From assembly GCF_002795865.1 (NCBI RefSeq), contig NZ_CP024920.1:2878674-2942673 (forward strand): DNA of 64,000 nt. Reading direction: 5' to 3'. Under the pieces are notes generated by a model. That model was not told the DNA's origin. It worked only from the letters and a program-made list of their open reading frames with translations, and searched no databases. Position 1 is the stretch's first letter. Every line of letters begins with the position of its first letter. Shown here in pieces: positions 55,985 through 64,000 of this stretch. The position numbers and the translations under genes were made by a program. The stretch is from Qipengyuania seohaensis. GTDB lineage: Bacteria; Pseudomonadota; Alphaproteobacteria; Sphingomonadales; Sphingomonadaceae.

Positions 55985-57546
55985 CAGGACGCCGCTTCTA
56001 TTTCTGGCAGTTCAAGCCGCGGGAATGCCGGAGTAGGCTTTTCGATTAAGTGACCCTCGACAATCAACGCGGAGAACCAGCCCTCGTCCGCAAGATCGGC
56101 GTAAGTTCGCCTGTCCGCAGCAACACCTAGCTGGTCGAGGACGACGGCTGCCTTGGTCGGGACGACAGGCTGGATGGCAATTGCCAGATCCCGAATGGCG
56201 ATGAACAGCGTCTGCAAGACCGCCTGCATTCGTTCCGGATCGGATTTCTTGAGAGCCCACGGGGCCTGCTCGTCGACATAGGCATTGCAGGCAAAGACAG
56301 CTTTGAGCCAGGCTTCGATGCCGACGCTGAAATTCATCGCCTCGAATTCCTGTGGCAGAACTTCGCGGCAGGCGCTTTGAACCGTGCCCAGCAATGCCTT
56401 GTCATCGCCGTTCGTCTCGAACGCCTCCAACTTGCCGTCCATGTTCTTGTGGATCATCGACAAGGTTCGCTGCGCAAGATTGCCAAAGCTGTTTGCGAGC
56501 TCCGCATTCACTTTGTTTACAAGTGCTTCGGCGGAATAGCTGCCATCTTTACCGAATACGACTTCGGCCATGAGGAAGTATCGCAGGGCGTCGACACCGA
56601 ACAGGTCGACCAGTTCGTTCGGATCGGTGACGTTGCCTGCCGACTTCGACTCTTTCACGCCGCGATTGAGCAGGAAGCCATGGCCGAACACATGCTTTGG
56701 GACCGGGATATCCGCGCTCATCAGGAAAGCGGGCCAGTAGATCGTGTGAAAACGAACGATGTCCTTGCCGATCAGATGCAGGCTGGCGGGCCAGTATTTG
56801 TCCCACGCCTCACCACCGTCGGGGTAACCAACGCCGGTTATGTAGTTGGTCAGTGCATCGACCCAAACGTACATGACGTGGTTGTCATGGCCCGGGACTT
56901 TGACGCCCCAGTCGAAGCTGGTGCGACTGACGGACAGGTCCTTCAGACCACCCTCGACAAAGGCGATCATCTCGTTCCGCCGGCTTGCCGGCTCAAGGAA
57001 GCCGGGTGTCCTCAGCAATTCAAGCAGCGGTTCCGCATATTTGGACAAGCGGAAGAACCACGTTTCCTCTTCGGTCCACTCTACCGGCGTGCCTTGGGGA
57101 GACAGCTTCTCGCCCCCCTCCCCTTCGACGAGCTCTTTTTCGTCGTAATAAGCTTCGTCACGGACCGAATACCATCCCTCATAGCGATCGAGGTAGAGGT
57201 CGCCCTTGGCTTCCATGGCCTTCCAGATCGCACGGCTCGCCTTGTGGTGATCTTCGTCGGTAGTCCGGATAAAACGGTCGTACGTGATATCGAGACGGTC
57301 GAACAAATCCCGGAACGCGCCCGACATTTCGTCGGCCAATTCGCGCGGGGTCTTCCCCAGGTCGCGGGCCTTCTGGGCCATCTTGAGCCCATGTTCGTCG
57401 GTCCCGGTCTGAAACCGCACGTCGCGGCCCATCAGGCGTTGAAAACGCGCGATTACATCGGCAGCGATCGTTTCATAGGCATGGCCGATATGCGGCTTGC
57501 CATTGGGATAGTGGATCGCGGTGGTAATATAGAAAGGTTCAGCCAT
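55984..57546 (-). CDS. metG: Methionyl-tRNA synthetase
   Basis: 520 residues. Class I signatures: HIGH as HIGHAYE, and KMSKS in variant form as ESKSAGN. The zinc-knuckle cysteines of the E. coli enzyme are not seen around residues 140-170, and there is no C-terminal tRNA-binding extension, so it is a short, zinc-free type. ATG 57546 (MAEPFYITTAIHYPNG) overlaps holB by eight bases. Confidence 0.96.
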   Translation of the reverse strand: MAEPFYITTAIHYPNGKPHIGHAYETIAADVIARFQRLMGRDVRFQTGTDEHGLKMAQKARDLGKTPRELADEMSGAFRDLFDRLDITYDRFIRTTDEDHHKASRAIWKAMEAKGDLYLDRYEGWYSVRDEAYYDEKELVEGEGGEKLSPQGTPVEWTEEETWFFRLSKYAEPLLELLRTPGFLEPASRRNEMIAFVEGGLKDLSVSRTSFDWGVKVPGHDNHVMYVWVDALTNYITGVGYPDGGEAWDKYWPASLHLIGKDIVRFHTIYWPAFLMSADIPVPKHVFGHGFLLNRGVKESKSAGNVTDPNELVDLFGVDALRYFLMAEVVFGKDGSYSAEALVNKVNAELANSFGNLAQRTLSMIHKNMDGKLEAFETNGDDKALLGTVQSACREVLPQEFEAMNFSVGIEAWLKAVFACNAYVDEQAPWALKKSDPERMQAVLQTLFIAIRDLAIAIQPVVPTKAAVVLDQLGVAADRRTYADLADEGWFSALIVEGHLIEKPTPAFPRLELPEIEAAS

Positions 57547-58489
57547 TGCGGCGTTCGCTAGCCGCCCCTGCTGCGGCGAGCAAGGTACCGATTTCCATCG
57601 CAAGCAAACCGGGGTCGAAATTATAGGTTGGCTGTTCACCTGTCAGGCGCACGAGTTCGCTATGTGTCTCGACCAGCTTGCGCGGATCGGGGCCTGCTTC
57701 GTCGACCCGTTCCGCCAGCATAGCGCGGGCGAGATCGAGAATGGCCTGCAGTCGCGGAATGTCCTGTTTGGCGCCGATGACGCCAGCCAGTTCCCCGCGA
57801 AGGGCAAAGTCGCGGTCGCCCTTTTCGATGATCGCCCGCATCAAACGCGCTGCCGATCCCAGGTCGCGCTCCACGAATGACACCGCCGCCCCGGGGGAAC
57901 CGGCGGCCGCATCGATGGCCGCGTCCCTCGTAGCGATATCTGCATTCGGGGCCAGGTCCCGTAGCAAGGCATCTATTTCCTGCTTGGACAGCGTGGGAAA
58001 GCGAACCGTCCGGCAGCGGGAGCGAATTGTCGGCAACAGACGAGCGGGGCTATGCGCTACAAGAAGGAAAAACGTCCCTTCGGGCGGTTCCTCAAGGCTC
58101 TTGAGGAGGGCGTTCGATGCGCCTGTTTCCATATCGTCGGCCGGATCGATGATGACCGCCCTACGCGGCCCCATGGTCGGCCGCGTCGTCAGGCGACGCT
58201 GAATTTCGCGAACCTGCTCAACCTTGATACCGCGTGCCAGATCGTATGGCTTACCGTCGTCGCGCTTCTTCGCCTCTTCCTTGTTCTTGGGACCGTAAGT
58301 CAGGGTCAGGATGTCCGGATGATCGCCATATCCGGGATCGACGCCGACCAGTTCCCTCGCCGCAGCCTGAGCGAAGCTCGCTTTGCCAAGCCCCTTCTTC
58401 CCGGCCAACAGCCAGGCATGATGCATACGCTCGCCGCCCAGGGCCGATCGCCACTGCGCCCACGCATCTTCATGACCGACAAGGCTCAA
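57539..58489 (-). CDS. holB: DNA polymerase III delta prime subunit
   Basis: Clamp-loader subunit, 316 residues. P-loop LAGKKGLGKASF, the DEVD-equivalent region VIIDPADDME, sensor-like ALLKSLEEPPEGTFFLLVAHSP, and SRCRTVRFP. It overlaps tmk by four bases and metG by eight, continuing the packed cluster. Confidence 0.95.
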   Translation of the reverse strand: MSLVGHEDAWAQWRSALGGERMHHAWLLAGKKGLGKASFAQAAARELVGVDPGYGDHPDILTLTYGPKNKEEAKKRDDGKPYDLARGIKVEQVREIQRRLTTRPTMGPRRAVIIDPADDMETGASNALLKSLEEPPEGTFFLLVAHSPARLLPTIRSRCRTVRFPTLSKQEIDALLRDLAPNADIATRDAAIDAAAGSPGAAVSFVERDLGSAARLMRAIIEKGDRDFALRGELAGVIGAKQDIPRLQAILDLARAMLAERVDEAGPDPRKLVETHSELVRLTGEQPTYNFDPGLLAMEIGTLLAAAGAASERRNG

Positions 58490-59127
58490 GAACGCTTCTC
58501 CGGCAAGAACGAAAACAGCACATCGAGAACACGCTGGTGGACTTCCTCGATCGTCCCCTCGCCGTCGACCATCAGGAAGCGGTCCGGTTCTTCGGAAGCG
58601 AAGGCCTCGAATGCGGAATTTACTGCCGTGTGATAGCTGTTCTCGCGACCTCCGATGGCATCAGTCTCATCGCCATCCCTCTCGCGCAATCGGCGTTCCA
58701 CCTGTTGCGTAGAAGCGCGAAGGACGATCGTCGCATCAGGCAGGAGGCCGTGGCTTCCGATCGCATGGAGCTGTCGAACCGCGGCATCGCCGACCTGACC
58801 CGCCCTTCCCTGATAAGCACGGCTCGAATCCAGGTAACGGTCGCAAATCACCCATCTGCCATCGTGGATTGCCGGCCTGATCAGTCGCGCCACGTGATCC
58901 GAACGGGCAGCAGCGAACAGCAAAGCTTCCGCTTCTGCTTCCCAGCCTTCGCCCGGGGGATGAAGGAGAAGCTCACGTATGGCTTCCGCACCCGGCGTTC
59001 CTCCGGGCTCGCGGGTGAGGACAACACTCGTCCCGGAATTCTCAAGAAAGTTCGCCAGCAAGCGCGCCTGGGTCGATTTGCCCATGCCCTCGCCGCCCTC
59101 GAAAGAAATGAACCGCCCCTGCGTCAT
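58486..59127 (-). CDS. tmk: Thymidylate kinase
   Basis: Phosphorylates dTMP to dTDP. 213 residues with the P-loop FEGGEGMGKSTQARLL, the DRY-like DRYLDSSRAYQG and the lid region RLRERDGDETDAIG. ATG 59127 gives a four-base overlap with the upstream dac stop; ATG 59136 (three more codons) is possible. Confidence 0.95.
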   Translation of the reverse strand: MTQGRFISFEGGEGMGKSTQARLLANFLENSGTSVVLTREPGGTPGAEAIRELLLHPPGEGWEAEAEALLFAAARSDHVARLIRPAIHDGRWVICDRYLDSSRAYQGRAGQVGDAAVRQLHAIGSHGLLPDATIVLRASTQQVERRLRERDGDETDAIGGRENSYHTAVNSAFEAFASEEPDRFLMVDGEGTIEEVHQRVLDVLFSFLPEKRS

Positions 59128-60284
59128 CGCAGCCATCCGCGAATCCCATTTGCTACCTGATCCAGAATACCCGCTTCACCGACGTCCTCTGCTGCATGAA
59201 GTGGGACGCGATATTCGGGCATTCCGTCTGCCTGGACCAATAACTCCGCTACCTGTTCGTTTGCCGCTATCGGTGCCCGCAATGGCCCTCGGTACGTGAT
59301 GGTCATTTTCACCTTGGGATCGGCGCCTTTTGGCAAGCTGACGAACACACCCTGAGGAGCGACAAGGTCGACCGCTCCTGTATCTCCGCCCTGCACTTGC
59401 GCTTCTCCGAGGATCGCTCCCCTGGCCAATAGACGCGTCTGTTCGAACTCCTGGAAGCCCCATTCGAGCAACTGGCGCGCGGCACGATCGCGCACTGACG
59501 ACCGGGGACTACCTGCGACAACCATGACAAGGCGACGGCCTTTACGCTCGGCTGAACCCAGGAACCCGTAGCCTGCCTGATTAGTGAAGCCGGTCTTGAT
59601 ACCATCGGCGCCCGGTACGCGGCCCGAGATCGGGTCGTGATTTGGCTGTGTAATGCCATTGTACGTAAACTCAGTGCGGCCCACGTAGTGACGGTACTTC
59701 GAGGGATGCTTGCGGATCATCGTAGCGGCGAGCAACCCCAGGTCTCGTGCCGTCGTAAAGGTCTTGCCATTGTCCATCCAGCCATTGGGTGTTCCGAAGT
59801 GGCTGTCTCGCATTCCGGTTTCGCGGGCTTTCGCATTCATTGCCGAAACCCAGGCCTCGATCGAACCTGCTGCGCCGTGCGCCAGCGCTGCCGCGCCATC
59901 GTTGGCAGAAACCGTGGTCACACCATGGATCAGGTCATCGACGGTCACGCGGGCCCGGTTCGGCAAGAACATCGTCGACCCGACATTATTCCACTCATCC
60001 CAAACTACGGGATCGACGGTGAACACCTGACGGGGCACCAGTCGTCCTTCCTCGATCCATTCGAACGACAGGAAAGTGGTCATGACCTTGGTTATCGATG
60101 CCGGCATGAACCTGCGGTCAGCCTCCCGCGACAACAAGACCTGACCGCTGGTCAGGTCCTGGAGATAAGCGATCGGGGCATCCTCTTGCGCAGGTGGCTG
60201 CACGCGCGCCACCTGGGCGGAAAGCGGTTGGGCGGCAAAGATGCCGACGGTCGCAAATGCGATCAAACGGGTCGGTTTTGGCAA
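59124..60284 (-). CDS. D-alanyl-D-alanine carboxypeptidase (DacC/PBP5-6 type)
   Basis: Periplasmic enzyme that trims the terminal D-Ala of peptidoglycan stem peptides. 386 residues, signal peptide ending near SAQVA, catalytic SxxK at Ser63-Lys66 (ASITKVM), SxN at Ser126-Asn128 and KTG at 230-232, then a C-terminal beta domain (PBP5_C) and a tail that is weakly amphipathic (GILDQVANGIRGWLR), likely membrane-attached. The start is TTG 60284. Confidence 0.94.
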   Translation of the reverse strand: MPKPTRLIAFATVGIFAAQPLSAQVARVQPPAQEDAPIAYLQDLTSGQVLLSREADRRFMPASITKVMTTFLSFEWIEEGRLVPRQVFTVDPVVWDEWNNVGSTMFLPNRARVTVDDLIHGVTTVSANDGAAALAHGAAGSIEAWVSAMNAKARETGMRDSHFGTPNGWMDNGKTFTTARDLGLLAATMIRKHPSKYRHYVGRTEFTYNGITQPNHDPISGRVPGADGIKTGFTNQAGYGFLGSAERKGRRLVMVVAGSPRSSVRDRAARQLLEWGFQEFEQTRLLARGAILGEAQVQGGDTGAVDLVAPQGVFVSLPKGADPKVKMTITYRGPLRAPIAANEQVAELLVQADGMPEYRVPLHAAEDVGEAGILDQVANGIRGWLR

Positions 60285-60414
60285 ACAATTCCACGCCGGC
60301 TGCCCGACGTTCCCAATGGCTGTTCGAGGTCAAGGGAAGGTATAGCCAGCCTAACCGCGAATGGCGAGTTGCCACCCTGGGTTTCCACCCGACTATTCCA
60401 AGCAGCAAAATCTC

Positions 60415-61440
60415 TTAGCGTGCGATCTCGTCAGCGAGCAGGCCCACGCTCATCGCGTAATAGTTGGAACAGTTATATTCCAGGATTACGCGGTAGTTGG
60501 ACGTAAGCAGCCATGCCGGCGTGCCCGGACCGTCAGGCTGGAACAACGAAACCATCGTCCCAGAAGCCAGCGGACGCTGGGGTTGCACACCTAAAGCTCT
60601 CCATTCCTCGACGGTCTTATACTGGCTGTGACGTTCGTGAACGCGCGAACAGACCGGCGCTTCCAGCTTGGTGCGATACCGATCGACGTCGAAGCCGGAT
60701 GGCACATATGCCCGCACACCCCATGGCTGGCCGGTCCTCCAGCCCGCGTCGCGAAAGTAATTCGCGATCGATGCCAGAGCGTCGGCGCGACTGTTCATTA
60801 TGTCCGCGCGGCCATCGCCGTTTCCGTCAGCGGCCAAGCGTAGATAAACACTGGGAAGGAACTGCGGATTTCCGAAGGCACCCGCCCAGCTTCCCTTGAG
60901 TTCGCTACGGGAATATCCCTTGTCGGCCACCTTCATAAGCGCGACGAACTCCCCGGCGAAAAGCTCGCGCCTGCGGCCCTCCCAGGCGAGCGTGGACAGT
61001 GCCTGTGACAGATCGAACCCGCCCTTGACCGCGCCGTAGGCGGTTTCATGGCCCCATATCGCGACCAGGATTTCTCCGGGCACACCGAATCGCTGTTCAA
61101 GGGCGGCAAGCTCCGACCGGGCGTTGGCGTAATTGCGGCGCCCCCCGGAAATTCGCGCATCGTCCACGTGCGTGGCGATATATGGTGCCAGTGGCGGATA
61201 GCCGGAGCGGGTTGGCGATCCCGGCTGTGAACGGTCGAGCTGAATTACCCGAGAATTAGGCTCGAGCCCCGCGGTCATCCTTTGCAGGGTGGCTTCGCTA
61301 ACACCTTCCGCCCTCGCCTGCGCGATCAGCAGCTGCAGGTAAGCGTCGAAGGACATGTCCTGCGCCGCAGCGGGCGACGCTGCTGAGGCAAGTAAGCTGG
61401 CGAACAGAAACGAGAAAATACGGCGCGGTGTCATGGGCAT
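60415..61440 (-). CDS. Lytic murein transglycosylase (MltB type)
   Basis: Cleaves peptidoglycan with formation of 1,6-anhydro-muramic acid. 341 residues with a signal peptide (FSFLFASLLASAASPAAAQ). The catalytic Glu lies in VAIWGHETAYGAVKG; YSRSELKGSWAGAFGNPQFLPSVYL is the substrate-binding signature of the family. There is no C-terminal peptidoglycan-binding domain. ATG 61440 or 61434 is the start. The open frame runs upstream through tRNA-Ser, which is not coding. Confidence 0.92.
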   Translation of the reverse strand: MPMTPRRIFSFLFASLLASAASPAAAQDMSFDAYLQLLIAQARAEGVSEATLQRMTAGLEPNSRVIQLDRSQPGSPTRSGYPPLAPYIATHVDDARISGGRRNYANARSELAALEQRFGVPGEILVAIWGHETAYGAVKGGFDLSQALSTLAWEGRRRELFAGEFVALMKVADKGYSRSELKGSWAGAFGNPQFLPSVYLRLAADGNGDGRADIMNSRADALASIANYFRDAGWRTGQPWGVRAYVPSGFDVDRYRTKLEAPVCSRVHERHSQYKTVEEWRALGVQPQRPLASGTMVSLFQPDGPGTPAWLLTSNYRVILEYNCSNYYAMSVGLLADEIAR

Positions 61441-61491
61441 AGCTTTGCAGTAGGACTGTGAACGTGAGATGTCATCCGTAACCCTACTATA

Positions 61492-61545
61492 CAAAACCAT
61501 TGTCAGTTCCGGGATGACCAAAACCATTGTCAGTTCCGGGATGAC
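61492..61545. repeat. Two perfect 27-bp tandem repeats
   Basis: The unit CAAAACCATTGTCAGTTC + CGGGATGAC occurs twice without mismatch, in the leader region of the lytic transglycosylase gene, between it and tRNA-Ser. Possible variable-number repeat. Confidence 0.9.
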
Positions 61546-61581
61546 AAAGACACTTCGCAACGCTAGCGGGGATGGCGCGGC

Positions 61582-61671
61582 GGACAGGTGGCAGAGCGGT
61601 TGAATGCACCGGTCTTGAAAACCGGCAAGGGTGCAAGCCCTTCGTGGGTTCGAATCCCACCCTGTCCGCCA
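61582..61671 (+). tRNA. tRNA-Ser (anticodon TGA)
   Basis: Class II tRNA: acceptor GGACAGG/CCTGTCC, D-arm GGCAGAGCGGTTGAATGC, anticodon arm CCGGT-CTTGAAA-ACCGG with anticodon TGA, long variable arm (AAGGGTGCAAGCCCTT), T-arm GTGGG-TTCGAAT-CCCAC, encoded CCA. Confidence 0.97.
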
Positions 61672-62035
61672 ATTTCGGTCGAGACCACCAAGATCGCCTG
61701 CGTAATTATATTGCGCAAGCTCTGAGTGATATTCCTGTAGATTTCCGGCAAAGCGCGATTGACATTGCAAACGAGTTGACTCGTTCATCCAATGAGTTAA
61801 CTTCTTGTTAACCCTTTTGGCAGGCGAGTCGTTTTCCAACCTGCTCAATCAGGGGCCAAATAAAATTCATGGGCCGCCTTGCGATGCAGACTTCGGACCG
61901 ATGTCCGGATGCGTCGAAGGCATCTATTTCGCCTTCCTCTCGTCTGCCTAGCAAGACGCGCACCATCAACAGAGCGGCTGATCAAAAGCCGCCTGGGGCC
62001 GCCTAATTGCAATTCATGGCGTTAGGGGAAGAGAT
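61672..62035. other. Gene-poor, AT-richer spacer after tRNA-Ser
   Basis: 364 bases between tRNA-Ser and the acidic repeat protein. Its first half is clearly less GC-rich than the rest. It contains two inverted repeats: AACGAG-TTGA-CTCGTT (61770-61785) and GTTAAC-TTCTT-GTTAAC (61796-61812), and a weak promoter-like TTGACT-N16-TAACTT between them (61776-61803). A 45-codon open frame (61869-62006) has no supporting evidence. The ribosome site AGGGGAAGAG precedes ATG 62036. Confidence 0.6.
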
Positions 62036-64000
62036 ATGCCTATCCTGGTAGACGAAGACGGCGACGGAATTTTTGACAAGGAGCGCGACAACGACGACGT
62101 AGCGCTTCCGATTATCACAGATCAGACTTCCGACGGGATCGATGACGTCGATCTTACAGCCGCTGAATCAAAAGCGATCATCGACGGAGCGGTCTTTCTT
62201 GATGCCGTCAATGTCGGTGCCGGGACGGGTAATTACAACACCTTCCTCGCGATCCAGGACGACAATGACGACGACAGCGTCGAAGAAGGTTTCAACTCTG
62301 ACGACAGAAATCCTCTCGATGGATCCAACGACGAAATCGACCAGTCAAAAACCGAAACGATCCTTCTCGGATCGATTCCGATCACATTTTTCGATGCCGA
62401 CGGAGATGGCATCGAGGAAGCCTATTACGAATTCCGTGTCGATCTCAACGAGTCTAATTCCACGCCAGACACGCAAATCTCGTTGGACGAATTCGAGCTT
62501 TATACCTCAGAGGACGGAACGATCGAGGATCTTGGCGTTCTGCGAACCCAAGATCTCGTCTACGACATGGACGCCAATGGTGAAGTCTCGGTTCTTCTGA
62601 GCGAGGCAAATTCGTCCGGATCAGGAAACGACGATTATTCGGTCCTAGTCCCCGTCGAAAAGTTCGGCGATGCTGATCCCGCGAGCACCTATGTCTACCT
62701 CTATGTGAAAATGGGCGACGCAGGAGCCGACTGGACTGTCCAGGGCGGTTTTGAAGAATGGAACCTTCAGAACGCAGCAATCGTCCAAGGCACCAAGTTT
62801 GAGGATACGGACGGTGATGGCGTCCGCGATGAAGGCGAGGACGGCCTTGGCGGCGTCTTCATCTATGCGGACCTCGATGAGGACGGCGAGTTCGATTACA
62901 TCGACACTAACGAGAACGGCGCTTTCGATCCAGGCATCGATACGGCGCTGGAGCAATGGGATATCACCAACGCCGACGGAACGTATTCTATGGGCGGGTT
63001 CGGGATCGAAGATACCAGTTACACGGTTCAGATCCGCGAAATCGTCCCGGAAGGTTATCTCCGCACCACGGGCGATTTCGAAACGGTCCTGATTTCTTCA
63101 CGAACCGATTCCGGCACGATCATCCAGGTCGATCCTATCGGCAACAAGCCGCTTCAACCCAGCATCGATCTTGTGAAAGAGGTGCCGGAAATCATCAATG
63201 GAAGTGGGCTCAATGGCCTTGCCGGTGCCGACGATGCTGGCGACCAGGTCGTTTATCTGTTCACGGTAACTAACGACGGCGAACTCGCTCTAACAGATGT
63301 TGACCTCACGGATCCCAATATCGATGCCGGTTCCCTCGAGCGGCTCGATGACATTATCGGCAACAACGACGATATCCTGGACGTCGGAGAGAAGTGGGCA
63401 TTCACCGCTCTCCACACCGTCACCCAAGATGAACTCGACAGCAATGGTGACGACAGCCCCGACGGCCCCGATAGCGACATCGACAACACTGCGACGGTTG
63501 TTGCGCAATCATCCGCTGGCGAGGTCTCCGCAACCGATGATGAAGACGCGCCCCTGCTCCAGATCCCCGGCATTGAGGTGGTCAAGTCGGTCTCGTCTAT
63601 CGAGGACGGTGCAGACTACGACGTCACCGGACAAGTCGACAGCGCAGGCGATGTAATCAATTACAGCCTCACCATCGCCAACACCGGAAACTATGCGCTT
63701 TCCGGTGTGACGATGACCGATAAGGTCGAAGCCTACGCAACCGTAGATGCCACCCCGGTAGAGGATGGATTCGGCAACAATATCGGCGACCTTGACCAGG
63801 ATGGCCTGCTCGACGTCAACGAAGTCTGGGAATACACTGCCAGCTATACCGTCACGCAGGAAGACATCGATTCCAATGGCTTCGGTGACGGTACGATCGA
63901 CAATATCGCGACGGGTGACACCAACGAAACCCAACCGGATACGGACGTGGCCGAGGTACCGGTCGTACAAGTTCCGGTTCTTGGTATCGACAAGGTGGTT
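62036..64000 (+). CDS. Large acidic repeat protein (SdrD-B-like and DUF11/DUF7507-like), 3' end outside window
   Basis: The frame is open for 655 codons to the window end and starts after AGGGGAAGAG. It is extremely rich in Asp, Glu, Asn and Gly and nearly free of Cys. The first 60 residues (DEDGDGIFD...) resemble thrombospondin type 3 calcium motifs. Residues about 249-355 form an SdrD-B/Cna-B-like domain (GTKFEDTDGDGVRDEGEDGL). From 376 a DUF11/DUF7507-like module repeats with a 137-residue period (about 377, 513 and 651; for example INYSLTIANTGNYALSGVTMTD). There is no N-terminal signal peptide, so type I secretion through an unseen C-terminal signal is likely. Role unknown; adhesion or a surface coat is plausible. 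Confidence 0.85.
   Translation, partial: MPILVDEDGDGIFDKERDNDDVALPIITDQTSDGIDDVDLTAAESKAIIDGAVFLDAVNVGAGTGNYNTFLAIQDDNDDDSVEEGFNSDDRNPLDGSNDEIDQSKTETILLGSIPITFFDADGDGIEEAYYEFRVDLNESNSTPDTQISLDEFELYTSEDGTIEDLGVLRTQDLVYDMDANGEVSVLLSEANSSGSGNDDYSVLVPVEKFGDADPASTYVYLYVKMGDAGADWTVQGGFEEWNLQNAAIVQGTKFEDTDGDGVRDEGEDGLGGVFIYADLDEDGEFDYIDTNENGAFDPGIDTALEQWDITNADGTYSMGGFGIEDTSYTVQIREIVPEGYLRTTGDFETVLISSRTDSGTIIQVDPIGNKPLQPSIDLVKEVPEIINGSGLNGLAGADDAGDQVVYLFTVTNDGELALTDVDLTDPNIDAGSLERLDDIIGNNDDILDVGEKWAFTALHTVTQDELDSNGDDSPDGPDSDIDNTATVVAQSSAGEVSATDDEDAPLLQIPGIEVVKSVSSIEDGADYDVTGQVDSAGDVINYSLTIANTGNYALSGVTMTDKVEAYATVDATPVEDGFGNNIGDLDQDGLLDVNEVWEYTASYTVTQEDIDSNGFGDGTIDNIATGDTNETQPDTDVAEVPVVQVPVLGIDKVV

Noticed and set aside
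61441..61848. N-terminal extension of the lytic transglycosylase frame
   Set aside because: It passes through tRNA-Ser (antisense) and the tandem repeat; the signal peptide starts at 61440 or 61434.
61869..62006. A 45-codon open frame before the acidic repeat protein
   Set aside because: No ribosome site, no similarity, low-complexity composition; probably chance.
61582..62035. tRNA-Ser as an integration site
   Set aside because: No integrase and no repeated tRNA 3' end occur in the window. It stays a hypothesis that needs sequence past 64,000.
1..64000. CRISPR arrays, insertion sequences, prophage or restriction/defence islands
   Set aside because: No regularly spaced repeats, transposase or phage genes are seen. 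MazG and the RatA-like protein are housekeeping members here, not a toxin-antitoxin pair.

Overview
The window is a roughly 62-65% GC alphaproteobacterial chromosome segment, almost entirely coding, most like the family Erythrobacteraceae (Sphingomonadales). This rests on gene content and synteny only: a two-domain Hfq, the ppiD-trpE / trpGDC-moaC-lexA-comEC-gltX neighbourhood, ntrBC-ntrYX-hfq-hflX-mazG, a fused ispDF, a lipoyl-domain-bearing pdhB after pdhA, and a subfamily I-type haloalkane dehalogenase. No phage, insertion sequence, CRISPR array or replication origin is visible.

Layout. 1-12.4 kb: partial gltX diverging from comEC, then (minus strand) lexA with its own SOS box, moaC, trpC, trpD, trpG, a prolyl aminopeptidase, a DUF2233 lipoprotein, trpE and a PpiD-type periplasmic foldase, a long tightly packed block read from ppiD towards lexA. 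12.5-18.2 kb: tpiA, secG, pyrG, a structured gene-free stretch, an hsp20 gene with an RpoH promoter and a ROSE-like RNA thermometer, glutaredoxin, a nitrilase-family amidase, a DUF1178 protein and tRNA-Arg(CCT). 18.2-24.3 kb: an MFS permease overlapping a haloalkane dehalogenase, an MscS channel, a VOC protein overlapping hppD (tyrosine catabolism), and an acyl-CoA dehydrogenase. 24.3-30.8 kb: ftsB-like, pdhA-pdhB, a TadG/TadE/TadE trio, a squalene/phytoene-synthase-like protein and an EF-hand protein. 30.8-39 kb: trmFO, a YhhN membrane protein, a TauD-family dioxygenase overlapping gyrA, an exported repeat protein and a NYN/LOTUS protein. 39-42 kb: a compact bicarbonate module (SbtA-like permease, PII-like protein, beta-carbonic anhydrase) diverging from lipA.

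42-53.4 kb: a RatA/COQ10 protein, pncC (cinA C-terminal type), ispDF, dusB, the two nitrogen two-component systems ntrBC and ntrYX, tandem-domain hfq and hflX. 53.4-61.4 kb (minus strand): mazG, a 58-residue membrane protein, a metallo-beta-lactamase-fold hydrolase, tatD, metG, holB, tmk, a D,D-carboxypeptidase and an MltB-type lytic transglycosylase; dac-tmk-holB-metG-tatD-MBL-small protein are joined by tiny overlaps. 61.5-64 kb: a 27-bp tandem repeat, tRNA-Ser(TGA) and the start of a large, very acidic, repeat-built secreted or surface protein that runs off the window.

Most of this is core metabolism and information processing. The most distinctive items are the two-layer heat control of hsp20, the tandem Hfq, the SbtA/PII/carbonic anhydrase operon in an apparent heterotroph, the structured intergenic RNA candidate after pyrG, NtrX without GAFTGA next to NtrC with it, and the acidic repeat protein beside tRNA-Ser. 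I did not find convincing evidence of a wholly undescribed system; the candidate RNA and the acidic protein are the best places to look.
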